Assembly: GCA_902536775.1 (NCBI GenBank)
Contig: CACAYX010000013.1
Coordinates: forward strand, 1 to 32,621
Origin: an uncultured Prochlorococcus sp.
Lineage (GTDB): Bacteria > Cyanobacteriota > Cyanobacteriia > PCC-6307 > Cyanobiaceae
Reading direction: 5' to 3'
Length of the DNA: 32,621 bases
The position numbers and the translations under genes are program-made. Within the stretch, counting starts at the first letter, position 1; every line of letters starts with the position of its first letter. The notes under the pieces were generated by a model. It was not told the origin of the DNA, ran no database searches, and was given only the letters and a program-made list of their open reading frames with translations. Shown here piece by piece: positions 24,256 to 31,604 of this stretch.

Positions 24256-26082
24256 ATGTTGAAACTAAATGGAATTTTTATAAGTATTAAACAAGTTTTA
24301 AATCTTTTAAGTAGGAAAAGAAGATTAGAAATTTTATTTTGTGTTTTACTTAGCATTATTGCTGGCTTTTTCGAAATTTTTACGATCGCATTAATAATAC
24401 CCTTTATTAATGGGATAGCAAATGATGGATTTCAATCAAATTTTTTAATTGATTTAGAAAAAAAATTGAATATTTTTAATGGTAATTTTTTCACTATACT
24501 AGCAATTTGTTTCATATTTACTCTATTAATTTCAATGCTAATTAGAGTTTATACTTTAAAATATCAATTCAAACTTAGTACGAATATTGCTTCAGAACTT
24601 GGTCTTATAGTTTTACATAAATCATACAGAATGCCATATGAGTGGCATGTAAAGACCAATTCTAGTATTTTACTTGGATACTTAACTAAAGATGTAGACA
24701 ATTTAAGCGAATATTTAAGAGGCCTAATAAAAATACAAATAAATATTATTATTGCTATTTCAATTGGTTCATACTTGATATATCTTTATCCTTATAAAAC
24801 AATAATACTATTCTTAATAGTATCTATATTTTATATTTTTATTTTCTTTTCTTTAAAAGTTGGGATGAAAAGAGATGGGAAAATATACTCTGATTCCTAT
24901 CAAGAAACGTTAGGTACAGCAACAGAGATTTTAAATAATATTGACATAATCAAAATAGTTAAAAATTTTGATTTTTTTAGAAAAAAATTTAAAGGATCAA
25001 ACTATAAATATAGAAAACATTATGCAAATATAATTTTTAAATCTGAAGTTCCAAAATTTATTATTGAAGGTTTCATTTTAATTCTTACTGTAGCATTGAC
25101 AACTTTTGTTTATTTAACAAAAAACTCTATTCAAGAAGAATTAACATTTATTACTACTATAGGCCTTGGGACTTATAAAATGACAATTCCAATACAACAA
25201 TGTTTTATTGGATTGAGTTATGTCCAATCATATAAATCATCTTTTAAAAAAGTGATAGATCTTTGTAACTTAAAGATAAATGAAAATAAAAATTTTAAAA
25301 TTGAATCACATTTAACTAAAAAAAATAAAAATATCGAAAAAGATAATTTGTTAGAATTTTCGAATGTGAGCTTTAAATATGAGTCAAATAAAGAATATGC
25401 TTTAAAAAATATTAACTTTGTATTAGAAAACAAACAGAAATTAGGTGTAATTGGAGCCTCTGGAAGCGGTAAATCAACATTTATAAAATTACTAGTAGGT
25501 TTACTCTCTCCTCAAAAGGGAGAAATTATTCATGGTGGAAATTTTTCTTTAACAAATGATATAAATTTGGATAATTGGCAAAAAAGTCTTTCCTATTTGT
25601 CCCAAGAAACATATTTAAGTGATGAAGATTTAATTTCCAACATAGGTTATGGATTAGATAAAGAATATATTGATTTTAAAAAAGTAAAAAAAGCCTCAAA
25701 ATTATCTCTTGTAAATGAGTTCGTTGATAATTTACCAGATAAATTTAAAACAAATCTAGGAGAGAAAGGAGCAAAGCTAAGTGGAGGTCAGAGACAAAGA
25801 ATAGGAATTGCACGATCACTTTATCCAAGTCATTCTTTATTAGTATTGGATGAAGCGACAAGTGCTTTAGATGCAAATAATGAATTAAAAGTGATAGATA
25901 ACATTTTTAAAAGTTATTTAGATAAAACAGTAGTAATTAGTTCTCATAGGCTTAGAAGTTTAAGAAAATGTGACCAAATTTTAGTATTTTCTAATGGAGA
26001 ATTGGTAGATGCAGGCTCATTCGATGAGCTAAGAAAAGGCAACGATATTTTCAGATCTCTCCTAAATAATGAGAGCCAATAA
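24256..26082 (+). CDS. ABC exporter with fused membrane and ATPase domains, PglK/MsbA-like flippase candidate
   Basis: This 608-residue half-transporter has six membrane helices in the first 330 residues and a C-terminal ATPase. Walker A is GASGSGKS (400-407), the signature LSGGQ (508-512), Walker B LLVLDEA with D532/E533, and the H-loop histidine H564 in SSHRL. The N-terminal domain, including MPYEWHVKTNSS, resembles PglK-type lipid-linked oligosaccharide flippases. No Wzx-type flippase is in the window, so this is the best candidate to turn the undecaprenyl-linked repeat unit to the periplasm. It starts two bases after the polymerase/ligase stop, clearly in the same operon. A lipid A or lipid exporter (MsbA) is the alternative, but position argues for polysaccharide. 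Confidence 0.9.
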   Translation: MLKLNGIFISIKQVLNLLSRKRRLEILFCVLLSIIAGFFEIFTIALIIPFINGIANDGFQSNFLIDLEKKLNIFNGNFFTILAICFIFTLLISMLIRVYTLKYQFKLSTNIASELGLIVLHKSYRMPYEWHVKTNSSILLGYLTKDVDNLSEYLRGLIKIQINIIIAISIGSYLIYLYPYKTIILFLIVSIFYIFIFFSLKVGMKRDGKIYSDSYQETLGTATEILNNIDIIKIVKNFDFFRKKFKGSNYKYRKHYANIIFKSEVPKFIIEGFILILTVALTTFVYLTKNSIQEELTFITTIGLGTYKMTIPIQQCFIGLSYVQSYKSSFKKVIDLCNLKINENKNFKIESHLTKKNKNIEKDNLLEFSNVSFKYESNKEYALKNINFVLENKQKLGVIGASGSGKSTFIKLLVGLLSPQKGEIIHGGNFSLTNDINLDNWQKSLSYLSQETYLSDEDLISNIGYGLDKEYIDFKKVKKASKLSLVNEFVDNLPDKFKTNLGEKGAKLSGGQRQRIGIARSLYPSHSLLVLDEATSALDANNELKVIDNIFKSYLDKTVVISSHRLRSLRKCDQILVFSNGELVDAGSFDELRKGNDIFRSLLNNESQ

Positions 26083-26201
26083 TTACATCACTAATAATTG
26101 TTCTATCTAAGTAGCCATTCCACTAATTTATTACATCATTTATGATTAAAATTGATTATTTAAAATTTATCTTTTCAAAAACAAATTAGTTAATTAATTT
26201 T

Positions 26202-27305
26202 ATGAATATTGTTTATGACCATCAAATATTTGCACTTTGGCAATATGGAGGAGTTTCAAGGTATTTTTTTGAAATCTCAAGAAATATTAATAAAAACATT
26301 AATTCGTCAACTAAGGTCGCAATAGTTGCTCCGGTTTATATTAATAAGCACTTAAGTAAAAAAGAACTGCTCATAAAAGGGAAAAGGGTGGGTTTTGGTA
26401 ATAAAGCTGGAAAAATTCTTTTTACCGCAAATAGACTTATAGCTCCGAGAATCATTTCAAAATTAAAACCTGATATTGTTCATAAAACTTATTACTACGA
26501 TCACTCTAGATTTTTAAAATCCAAAACAAAAAATGTCATAACAATACATGATATGACTAATGAAATTTTTCCTCATTATTCAAAAAATTCAAAAAACCAC
26601 ACAAGAAACAAAAAAAAAGCTGCAAGGGAGGCTGATCATATTTTTTGTGTTTCAGAAAATACTAAAAATGATTTAATGAGAATTTTTAATGTGAATTCTG
26701 AGAAAATAACTGTTATATATCATGGAGTTTTTCCAAATAAAAATCTTTTTCTTGAAAAAAAATCATCTTTTAAAAAGCCTTTCCTTTTATTTGTGGGGAA
26801 TAGATGTACTTATAGAAACTTTAGAAATCTACTATTTGTGTATGCATCAAATCCTGATTTAAATCAATATTTTAATTTAGTAGCTTTTGGTGGAGGAAAG
26901 TTTACAAAAGAAGAAAAAACTTTAATAAAAGAACTTAATCTTTCTCTTGAAAACGTTATTCATAAAACAGGCAATGATAATGATTTGTTTAATTTGTATA
27001 AAAAAGCATCTATGTTAGTTTACCCATCTTTGTATGAAGGCTTTGGCTTGCCTCCGCTAGAGGCAATGAAATATGGTTGTCCAGTTGCATGCAGTCATAC
27101 TTCATCTATTCCAGAAGTAGTGGGTGATGCAGCCTTGTTATTTGACCCCTTATCTCTAAAATCAATTTCAGATTGTATTCTAAAGATAATTTATGACAAA
27201 AAAGTAGCGAAAGATTTAACTTCTAAAGGACTCGAAAGAGCTAAAAAATTCAAATGGGATAAGGCTGCTAAAAAAACCTTAAATACATATAAAAAATTAA
27301 TTTAG
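26202..27305 (+). CDS. GT4-family glycosyltransferase
   Basis: This 367-residue GT-B enzyme starts MNIVYDHQIFALWQYGGVSR, where the GG loop is the glycine-rich acceptor site of GT4 enzymes. FCVSENTKNDLMRIF is the usual inter-domain helix, and the donor-site EGFGLPPLEAMKYGCPV begins at residue 279 with the paired glutamates E279 and E287. It probably adds a mannosyl, fucosyl or related nucleotide-linked sugar to the repeat unit. It lies 119 bases after the ABC exporter on the same strand, so it may be read from the same operon or its own promoter. There are no membrane helices. Specific donor unknown. Confidence 0.92.
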   Translation: MNIVYDHQIFALWQYGGVSRYFFEISRNINKNINSSTKVAIVAPVYINKHLSKKELLIKGKRVGFGNKAGKILFTANRLIAPRIISKLKPDIVHKTYYYDHSRFLKSKTKNVITIHDMTNEIFPHYSKNSKNHTRNKKKAAREADHIFCVSENTKNDLMRIFNVNSEKITVIYHGVFPNKNLFLEKKSSFKKPFLLFVGNRCTYRNFRNLLFVYASNPDLNQYFNLVAFGGGKFTKEEKTLIKELNLSLENVIHKTGNDNDLFNLYKKASMLVYPSLYEGFGLPPLEAMKYGCPVACSHTSSIPEVVGDAALLFDPLSLKSISDCILKIIYDKKVAKDLTSKGLERAKKFKWDKAAKKTLNTYKKLI

Positions 27306-27308
27306 ATA

Positions 27309-27324
27309 TCAATTTTTAAATTGA
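27309..27324 (+). terminator. AT hairpin after the glycosyltransferase gene
   Basis: TCAATTT-TT-AAATTGA forms a seven-base perfect stem four bases after the stop, followed by an A-run and T-run near 27331-27345. It may act as a terminator for the plus-strand export operon. The low GC content of the stem makes this tentative. Confidence 0.3.
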
Positions 27325-27440
27325 GCTATTAAAAAAATTTTTTTAAATAATTTTGAGTAATAAAAATAAATATTTCTAATAAGTTAGAGTTGACGTTCAT
27401 AAACTTTAAATTATTAAGGTTTCAATAAATATCAAGATAA

Positions 27441-28241
27441 TTATTTTTTTACATTAAGAAGGACATATTGATTATATGGATGCAATATTCTTATTTTATT
27501 AATATATCTTTCAACAAAATCACTTAGTTTCAAAAAGACATTTGATGGATAAGGCCTTAAAAATATAGAGGTCATAATTGCAACTGGAGCAGATAAAATT
27601 CCATAAAAAGTACTCTTGACATAAAAGTTTTTAGCCACCCATCTTAAATCTTTTTTCGTGAGAGGTTTTTCATCAGGAGTTCTTGCAAATGGAGTCAAAA
27701 AGCGCAAGATTTTTAAAAGTGGGTTAGCATCAAGAGGTTCCATGAAGAGTGCGCTTCCTCCTTTCTTCAATACTCTTTTTATTTCAAGCAAGCTCACCTT
27801 TAAATCAAGGTGGTGAATTATACCTCTACCTACTACCAAATCAAATGTTTCATCTAGGTAGTTCATGTCATGAACATCCATTTCTTCAAAGATACATTTT
27901 TCTGGTACGCCTTCTTCTTGAGATAATTTTTTCGAAGACTTTATGTATTTACTAGAAATATCAATGCCTGTAACTTGAGCACCATACTTTGCCAATAAAA
28001 CGCTTCTCTCGCCAAAGCCACAACCTACATCTAACACCTTTAATCCTTTACATCCTTTAAAAATTTTCATTTCATCATTTTCTAATCTTTTCATTGTTGG
28101 AGAATATAAGCAATGACAAAAGATGTTCTTAACTTTAAATGATTTTTCTAATATTGAGTTATCGTCGTGTTCTGATTTTTCCCTTTGAACTCTTCCTTCT
28201 ATTTCATTCATTTTTGTCTTTAATTTATCTTTAAAAAACAT
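27441..28241 (-). CDS. Class I SAM-dependent methyltransferase
   Basis: This 266-residue protein has the SAM-binding motif I LDVGCGFGERS (70-80), an acidic motif at GIDIS near 93-97 and the motif IV-like FDLVVGRGIIHHL. LKKGGSALFMEPLDANPL supplies the post-motif strand. The closest style is the UbiE/Methyltransf_11 group acting on small molecules or sugars. It converges on the GT4 gene and is the last enzyme before the tRNA-derived repeats. O-methylation of a sugar in the surface polymer is a reasonable guess from context, as is methylation of a lipid or phosphonate. No membrane segment is certain, though residues 190-220 are hydrophobic. Confidence 0.85.
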   Translation of the reverse strand: MFFKDKLKTKMNEIEGRVQREKSEHDDNSILEKSFKVKNIFCHCLYSPTMKRLENDEMKIFKGCKGLKVLDVGCGFGERSVLLAKYGAQVTGIDISSKYIKSSKKLSQEEGVPEKCIFEEMDVHDMNYLDETFDLVVGRGIIHHLDLKVSLLEIKRVLKKGGSALFMEPLDANPLLKILRFLTPFARTPDEKPLTKKDLRWVAKNFYVKSTFYGILSAPVAIMTSIFLRPYPSNVFLKLSDFVERYINKIRILHPYNQYVLLNVKK

Positions 28242-28389
28242 ACTATATCATCAAAAAAACTTTAATCAATTTAATAATTATATTTTGGGAATATAGATTA
28301 ATAAAAAGTTATTAAATTCTCAAAAAATTTTTGAAGAACTCTTTTGTTTAATTAAACATTCAAATTACTTTTAAAAAAACATTAACTAA
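28242..28389. other. Intergenic stretch before the first tRNA-derived repeat
   Basis: This AT-rich, non-coding stretch holds the promoter region of the methyltransferase gene. No conserved element or strong hairpin was seen up to the tRNA fragment at 28390. Confidence 0.3.
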
Positions 28390-28435
28390 TGGAGCCAAGG
28401 AGACTCAAACCCCTGACCCCCTGCATGCCATGCAG
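28390..28435 (-). tRNA. tRNA-Ala(GGC) 3' fragment, copy 1 (attachment-site remnant)
   Basis: Read on the minus strand this is the anticodon arm CTGCATGGCATGCAG (anticodon GGC), the variable loop, the T arm and the acceptor end GGCTCCA: 46 bases, roughly tRNA positions 28-73. The 5' half (acceptor strand, D arm) is absent and replaced by unrelated sequence, so it is not a functional tRNA gene. The T arm differs from copy 2 at four positions but the changes keep the stem pairable. A fragment beginning exactly at the anticodon arm is what integration by a tRNA-targeting tyrosine recombinase leaves behind. Confidence 0.85.
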
Positions 28436-28550
28436 TAGCCAAAAGCCTTGCAAATTTTGGCAATTACAGGTTTTATGACTGTTTTTTAATAAAGCCAAGT
28501 GCAGAAATAAGTGCAGTTTTGTCTAAGCAAAAATAAGTAAGAAGATCAAT
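28390..28550 (-). repeat. 161-base direct repeat, copy 1
   Basis: This repeat contains the tRNA-Ala fragment plus 115 bases of non-tRNA sequence. It aligns without gaps to 31320-31480, with 12 differences by my count (about 92% identity). The non-tRNA part holds a hairpin, GCCAAAA (28438-28444) with TTTTGGC (28455-28461), and the tail of a conserved reading frame. The distance between copies is 2930 bases. Confidence 0.9.
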
Positions 28551-28559
28551 AGCAATTAA
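28473..28559 (-). pseudogene. Conserved peptide tail next to the tRNA fragment, copy 1
   Basis: This open stretch has no start codon of its own and encodes a tail with IDLLTYFCLDKTALISALG and a lysine-rich end before TAA. Copy 2 encodes the same peptide with a few substitutions and the same stop. It is open upstream for only three more codons, so it looks like the C-terminus of a truncated gene carried by the repeat. The protein family is not recognised; a recombinase tail is possible but unproven. Confidence 0.4.
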
Positions 28560-28569
28560 TTAAAATAAA

Positions 28570-29250
28570 TTATTTTAACTTTAAACCTCTTACCTTTTTT
28601 ATATATGTGATTGCATTTCTAATGTATTCTGGATCATCTGTTTCATATAATTTAGGGAACTTTTTAATAATTTTTTTATCATATAATATTGAATCTTTTG
28701 AATCTGGTCCTAATAACATTTCTAAATTAAAAAGTTCTTCTTGAGCTTTTTTTAGATCTACAAGTGCATTGGCATTCTTTAAAGAATCAGAAGTCCATCC
28801 ACCAGATACAAATATTCGGTCTTTATCATAACAATGGAAGCTTTTCATAGACATAAGTATATGTTTTATACCATTCCAATCAATGTTTCGTTCATAAGTA
28901 TAAGATTCCCTAATCTCTCCTTTATTATTTTGTACTTGTTTAATTTCAAGTTTAGTGGATACCCCCCCTAAATAATCCAAAAATTCTTCAGCCGCCTTAA
29001 GTTTTAGTAATTCAATTTTTTCTGTTAGAAATTTATCATTATCCTTAGGTTCCCAAACAGTCACAAGAGATTTCCAAGAATCGGGACCAGTCACCATAAT
29101 CTGCGTACCAGGAGATGGAGCTCTACTACAAGCTGATTTTTCCTCAGCAAATAAAGATTGAGTATTTAATGGCATGCCCAAAAAAAATCCAATAGTTATT
29201 GGTATCTTGACTAGGCTTAAAAATTTAATTGGATATTTAAATGATTTCAA
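28570..29250 (-). CDS. Secreted protein of unknown function (gene A, intact copy)
   Basis: This 226-residue protein has a convincing signal peptide: basic start, hydrophobic core about 12-28 and likely cleavage after SLFA (residue 35). The mature part is charged, with TGPDSWKSL near 54, FLTEKIELLKLKAAEEF at 74-90, a DWNGIKHILMSMKSFHCY segment and TDDPEYIRNAITYIKKVRG at the end. Mature cysteines C41 and C140 could form a disulfide. The start is TTG; no in-frame ATG precedes the signal core. I do not recognise a family. A degraded paralogue in the same orientation lies at 31605-32293. Both follow the same tRNA-Ala repeat, so the gene travels as part of a repeated module. Confidence 0.8.
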   Translation of the reverse strand: MKSFKYPIKFLSLVKIPITIGFFLGMPLNTQSLFAEEKSACSRAPSPGTQIMVTGPDSWKSLVTVWEPKDNDKFLTEKIELLKLKAAEEFLDYLGGVSTKLEIKQVQNNKGEIRESYTYERNIDWNGIKHILMSMKSFHCYDKDRIFVSGGWTSDSLKNANALVDLKKAQEELFNLEMLLGPDSKDSILYDKKIIKKFPKLYETDDPEYIRNAITYIKKVRGLKLK

Positions 29251-29401
29251 AAATTAGGTGTGATATTTGATCTTTATATTACTAAAACATCTTTAAAAAT
29301 AATTCTCTATAAAAAATTATTAATTACACTTAAATTTTCTTTTGATTAATTTCTGGTGCTCTTCGGTCAATATATTGGATTAAACAATAATTAAATCTTA
29401 A

Positions 29402-29515
29402 TCAGGCATATCCTAAATTTATATATCTCAGAAAATCCTCCATACTATTGTCATAAACTACAGCTAACAAATCAGAATTTCCTTTCTTAAAATTCAGAAC
29501 GTTAGGAATTGTGAC
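29402..29515 (-). pseudogene. C-terminal stump of gene B, copy 1
   Basis: An open stretch of 37 codons ending in TGA encodes a tail with NSDLLAVVYDNSMEDFL. It aligns with the C-terminus of the gene entering the window at its right end (SDLLAIIYNHNLNDG, 32498-32621). A TAG closes the frame upstream at 29516-29518, and a divergent DUF1330 gene begins just beyond. Gene B has therefore lost everything but its 3' end here. Same order as in copy 2: tRNA fragment, gene A, gene B. Confidence 0.5.
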
Positions 29516-29543
29516 CTATTATGAAAAAAATTTCTTTTTAAAT

Positions 29544-29831
29544 ATGGCTAAAGGTTATTGGTTATCAACAGGTTCTATCAAAGACGGTCAAGGCATGCAG
29601 CCTTATTTAAAAGCGTTAAAAGATTGGTTACCTTCTGTTAATGGAGAATTTTTTGTTAGAGATTTGGCAACTATAGAGAAGGAAAGTACTCTTGGACATC
29701 TAACAGTAATTATTGAATTTCCATCAAAAGAAGATGCAGTTTCTGCATATGAATCAGAGGAATATCAAAAGATGATTCCTTTAAGAACTCCATATTCTGA
29801 TCTGACTCTTACTATTTTTGAGGGAATTTAA
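29544..29831 (+). CDS. DUF1330 family protein
   Basis: This small protein of about 95 residues matches the DUF1330 pattern: MAKGYWLSTGSIKDG at the start, GEFFVRD, LTVIIEFPSKEDAVSAYESE and a C-terminal TLTIFEGI. The family adopts a dimeric alpha/beta ferredoxin-like fold; its function is undefined. I place the start at ATG 29544 because family members begin MAKGYW; a GTG at 29511 would add eleven residues and overlap the gene B stump. It lies in the segment between the two tRNA-derived repeats. No signal peptide. Confidence 0.85.
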   Translation: MAKGYWLSTGSIKDGQGMQPYLKALKDWLPSVNGEFFVRDLATIEKESTLGHLTVIIEFPSKEDAVSAYESEEYQKMIPLRTPYSDLTLTIFEGI

Positions 29832-29869
29832 GTTATTTTTAAGCGGTGCAAGTAGTAAGCAATTGATAA

Positions 29870-30136
29870 TTAGAAATCAACAATTCTTTGGCAGTAAGCA
29901 TCAACAAGTTCTACTGGTACTTTAACTTTCTCTGCAGTAATTATCTCATTGCTTTCAGCTTGCTCATCAGTTCCATAAGAATAAAAAGCAAAGTATCTTG
30001 CACATACTTCTCTGAAGTAGGCCAGTTTTGCATTTTCTTTTAGACTTCCTGCTATAGAAAACAAATTAATAGCAATTATCGCCAATATTATTGTTATTGG
30101 GTACTTTTTAAAAAAATTTAAAATTTTGTTTTTCAT
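29870..30136 (-). CDS. Small membrane-anchored protein of unknown function
   Basis: An 88-residue protein, MKNKILNFFKKYPITIIL at the N-terminus, has one membrane helix (about 13-32) followed by a soluble segment with YFREVCARYFAFYSYGTDE and a final VDAYCQRIVDF containing two cysteines overall. The ATG at 30136 follows the upstream TAA by three bases, so it is translationally coupled to the neighbouring small gene. The family is not recognised; this style of short protein is common in marine picocyanobacteria. Confidence 0.6.
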   Translation of the reverse strand: MKNKILNFFKKYPITIILAIIAINLFSIAGSLKENAKLAYFREVCARYFAFYSYGTDEQAESNEIITAEKVKVPVELVDAYCQRIVDF

Positions 30137-30139
30137 CAA

Positions 30140-30331
30140 TTATGAAGCGGGCTTAAATTCTTGAGGTTTTTTGAACCATTCTGGTTTGTCTACCCATTTA
30201 TCTTTATTTTTATTATTTACAGTACTCAGTACAAATTTTGATAAATAGTTAAAACTAGTTCCTATTAAAGTTCTTGTTTTAGGACTAATTGATATAAATC
30301 CAAGCAATAGGATTATTGAAATTAGTTTCAA
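30140..30331 (-). CDS. Small membrane protein of unknown function
   Basis: This protein of about 63 residues has an N-terminal membrane helix (KLISIILLLGFISI) and a polar C-terminus ending KWVDKPEWFKKPQEFKPAS. The TTG at 30331 is the first usable start; the frame runs a few codons further up, through a possible ATT, before a TAG. It is paired with the downstream 88-residue gene, with its TAA three bases before that ATG. Function unknown. The proline and tryptophan-rich end looks conserved rather than random, supporting a real gene. Confidence 0.55.
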   Translation of the reverse strand: MKLISIILLLGFISISPKTRTLIGTSFNYLSKFVLSTVNNKNKDKWVDKPEWFKKPQEFKPAS

Positions 30332-30465
30332 AAAAGATTTAATGAAAAATAGCTAATTTCCCTTATTTTAGATCGACTTTCAATTACTAACTATTAGCGT
30401 TGCAAGTAGTAATCGTTTCAATTATTAATTTTGTCTTATTATTAATAAATTAGTAAATTAATTTG

Positions 30466-31188
30466 ATGGCAGTAAGAAATTTAGAAATTAATTCAAAAGA
30501 TTTTTTAAAATTTAACTTTTTAACTATTATTTCACTTATTATTTTGCATATTATATTTCAAATATGCAATTATTTTTTCAATAATATCACCTACTTTCCT
30601 GATAAACAAATTTACCATCTTTTTAACCTTGATGCAGAGAGAAATATAGCAACGGCTTATGCTGCTACTATGATTTTTGTTTCTTCATTAATCTTATATA
30701 TTAGTGGTTTTCTTGAAGAATTAAAAAAGAATAAATTTTATTATAATTTTTTATCTGGAATTTTCTTTTTTATTGGTTGGGACGAACTATTTAGTATTCA
30801 TGAGTCAATTTTACTTTTCTTACAAAACGAATACAAATTCTCTGGTTTCCTTTATCACGCGTGGGTAATCCCTTATGGAGCTCTAACATTTTTCGTTGCT
30901 GTATTCTTTTATCGTTTTGTTTATAAATTTCCTCGTAAAATAAAGAATCTCATCTTTTTCTCGGGTTTTATATTTGTTTTAGGAGAATTAATCTTTGAGA
31001 CATTTAGTGGGAAATTAGTTTCTTTATATGGAGATCCATCTTTAATGACTAAACCTCAGTTTCTTTTACATTTCTCTTTCATAACTATTGAAGAATCTTT
31101 AGGGTTGATAGGTATACTAATTTTTAATTTTGCATTATTAAAAAACCTCCAAATTAAATTTGGGAAAATAAAAATTCAAACATCCTAA
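30466..31188 (+). CDS. Multi-pass membrane protein of unknown function
   Basis: This 240-residue protein starts at ATG 30466 (a TTG directly precedes it). About six membrane segments are visible, near 15-38, 60-83, 90-108, 124-146, 155-175 and 200-225. Polar residues sit within helices: GWDELFSIHES near 102-112, FLYHAWVIPYG, LGELIFETFSG and ITIEESLGLIG. Acidic residues and histidines inside membrane helices occur in a group of uncharacterised bacterial membrane proteins with a DE-x-SIHE motif, suggesting metal binding or an enzymatic site. It is the last gene before the second tRNA-derived repeat. No function can be assigned. Confidence 0.7.
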   Translation: MAVRNLEINSKDFLKFNFLTIISLIILHIIFQICNYFFNNITYFPDKQIYHLFNLDAERNIATAYAATMIFVSSLILYISGFLEELKKNKFYYNFLSGIFFFIGWDELFSIHESILLFLQNEYKFSGFLYHAWVIPYGALTFFVAVFFYRFVYKFPRKIKNLIFFSGFIFVLGELIFETFSGKLVSLYGDPSLMTKPQFLLHFSFITIEESLGLIGILIFNFALLKNLQIKFGKIKIQTS

Positions 31189-31319
31189 ACAAGTATAAAT
31201 TTCTTCAGTCATTATTTTTTCAGCTAAAAATCTTCTATCCATTAACAGATACCCAGCCTGTCTTTTTTGTCTTTACGAAATTGTCCTCGAAAACAATGGG
31301 TATCACTAGAAAAAATAAA
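31189..31319. other. Spacer before the second tRNA-derived repeat
   Basis: These 131 bases hold no supported gene. Two short minus-strand open stretches exist (a 34-codon ATG ORF at 31143-31247 and a tail ending in GDTHCFRG-like sequence), neither convincing. In tRNA terms this is the DNA immediately 3' of the acceptor end of copy 2. Confidence 0.3.
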
Positions 31320-31365
31320 TGGAGCCAAGCGGACTCGAACCGCTGACCCCCTGCATGCCATGCAG
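31320..31365 (-). tRNA. tRNA-Ala(GGC) 3' fragment, copy 2 (attachment-site remnant)
   Basis: On the minus strand this is a 46-base tRNA-Ala 3' part: anticodon arm CTGCATGGCATGCAG, then AGCGGTTCGAGTCCGCT with a canonical TTCGAGT T loop and a perfect stem, then the acceptor end GGCTCCA. Upstream of the anticodon arm the D arm and 5' acceptor strand are missing. The well-preserved T arm suggests this copy is closer to the real tRNA gene than copy 1. Confidence 0.87.
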
Positions 31366-31480
31366 TAGCTAAAAGCCTTGCAAATATTGGCAATTATAGG
31401 TTTTATGACTTTTTTTTAATAACGCCAAGTGTAGAAATAAGTGCTGTTTTGTCTAAGCGAAAATAAGTAAGAAGATCAAT
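31320..31480 (-). repeat. 161-base direct repeat, copy 2
   Basis: This is the same length and orientation as 28390-28550, with no gaps in the alignment. Identity continues about 115 bases beyond the tRNA part and stops abruptly after GATCAAT. The hairpin found in copy 1 is weakened here (GCTAAAA against TATTGGC). Confidence 0.9.
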
Positions 31481-31486
31481 AATCAT
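31403..31486 (-). other. Conserved peptide ORF next to the tRNA fragment, copy 2
   Basis: The peptide is MIIDLLTYFRLDKTALISTL followed by GVIKKKS, 27 residues from an ATG at 31486 to a TAA. It ends 37 bases before the tRNA-like anticodon arm and reads towards it. Copy 1 has the same tail without an ATG. It may be the surviving C-terminus of a gene once adjacent to the attachment site, or a true small protein. Confidence 0.4.
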
Positions 31487-31604
31487 TTCTAACTTTTACC
31501 TAAAAATACAATTTGAGATCTCACTTCTTAAAAACTTCAATAGGTTTTGCTCAATTCAACGAGCCAAATACTAATATCAATTAATCAAAAATCAATAATT
31601 TGAA

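Noticed and set aside
31143-31247. 34-codon minus-strand ORF (MDRRFLAEKIM...)
   Set aside because: Overlaps the end of the membrane protein gene, and I see no homologous copy or coding signal beyond an open frame.
28390-31365. Functional tRNA-Ala genes
   Set aside because: Both copies stop at the anticodon arm; no D arm or 5' acceptor strand is found upstream, so neither can fold into a full tRNA.
28390-31480. CRISPR array
   Set aside because: Only two copies, 161 bases long and 2.9 kb apart, with genes between them; no short regularly spaced repeats anywhere in the window.
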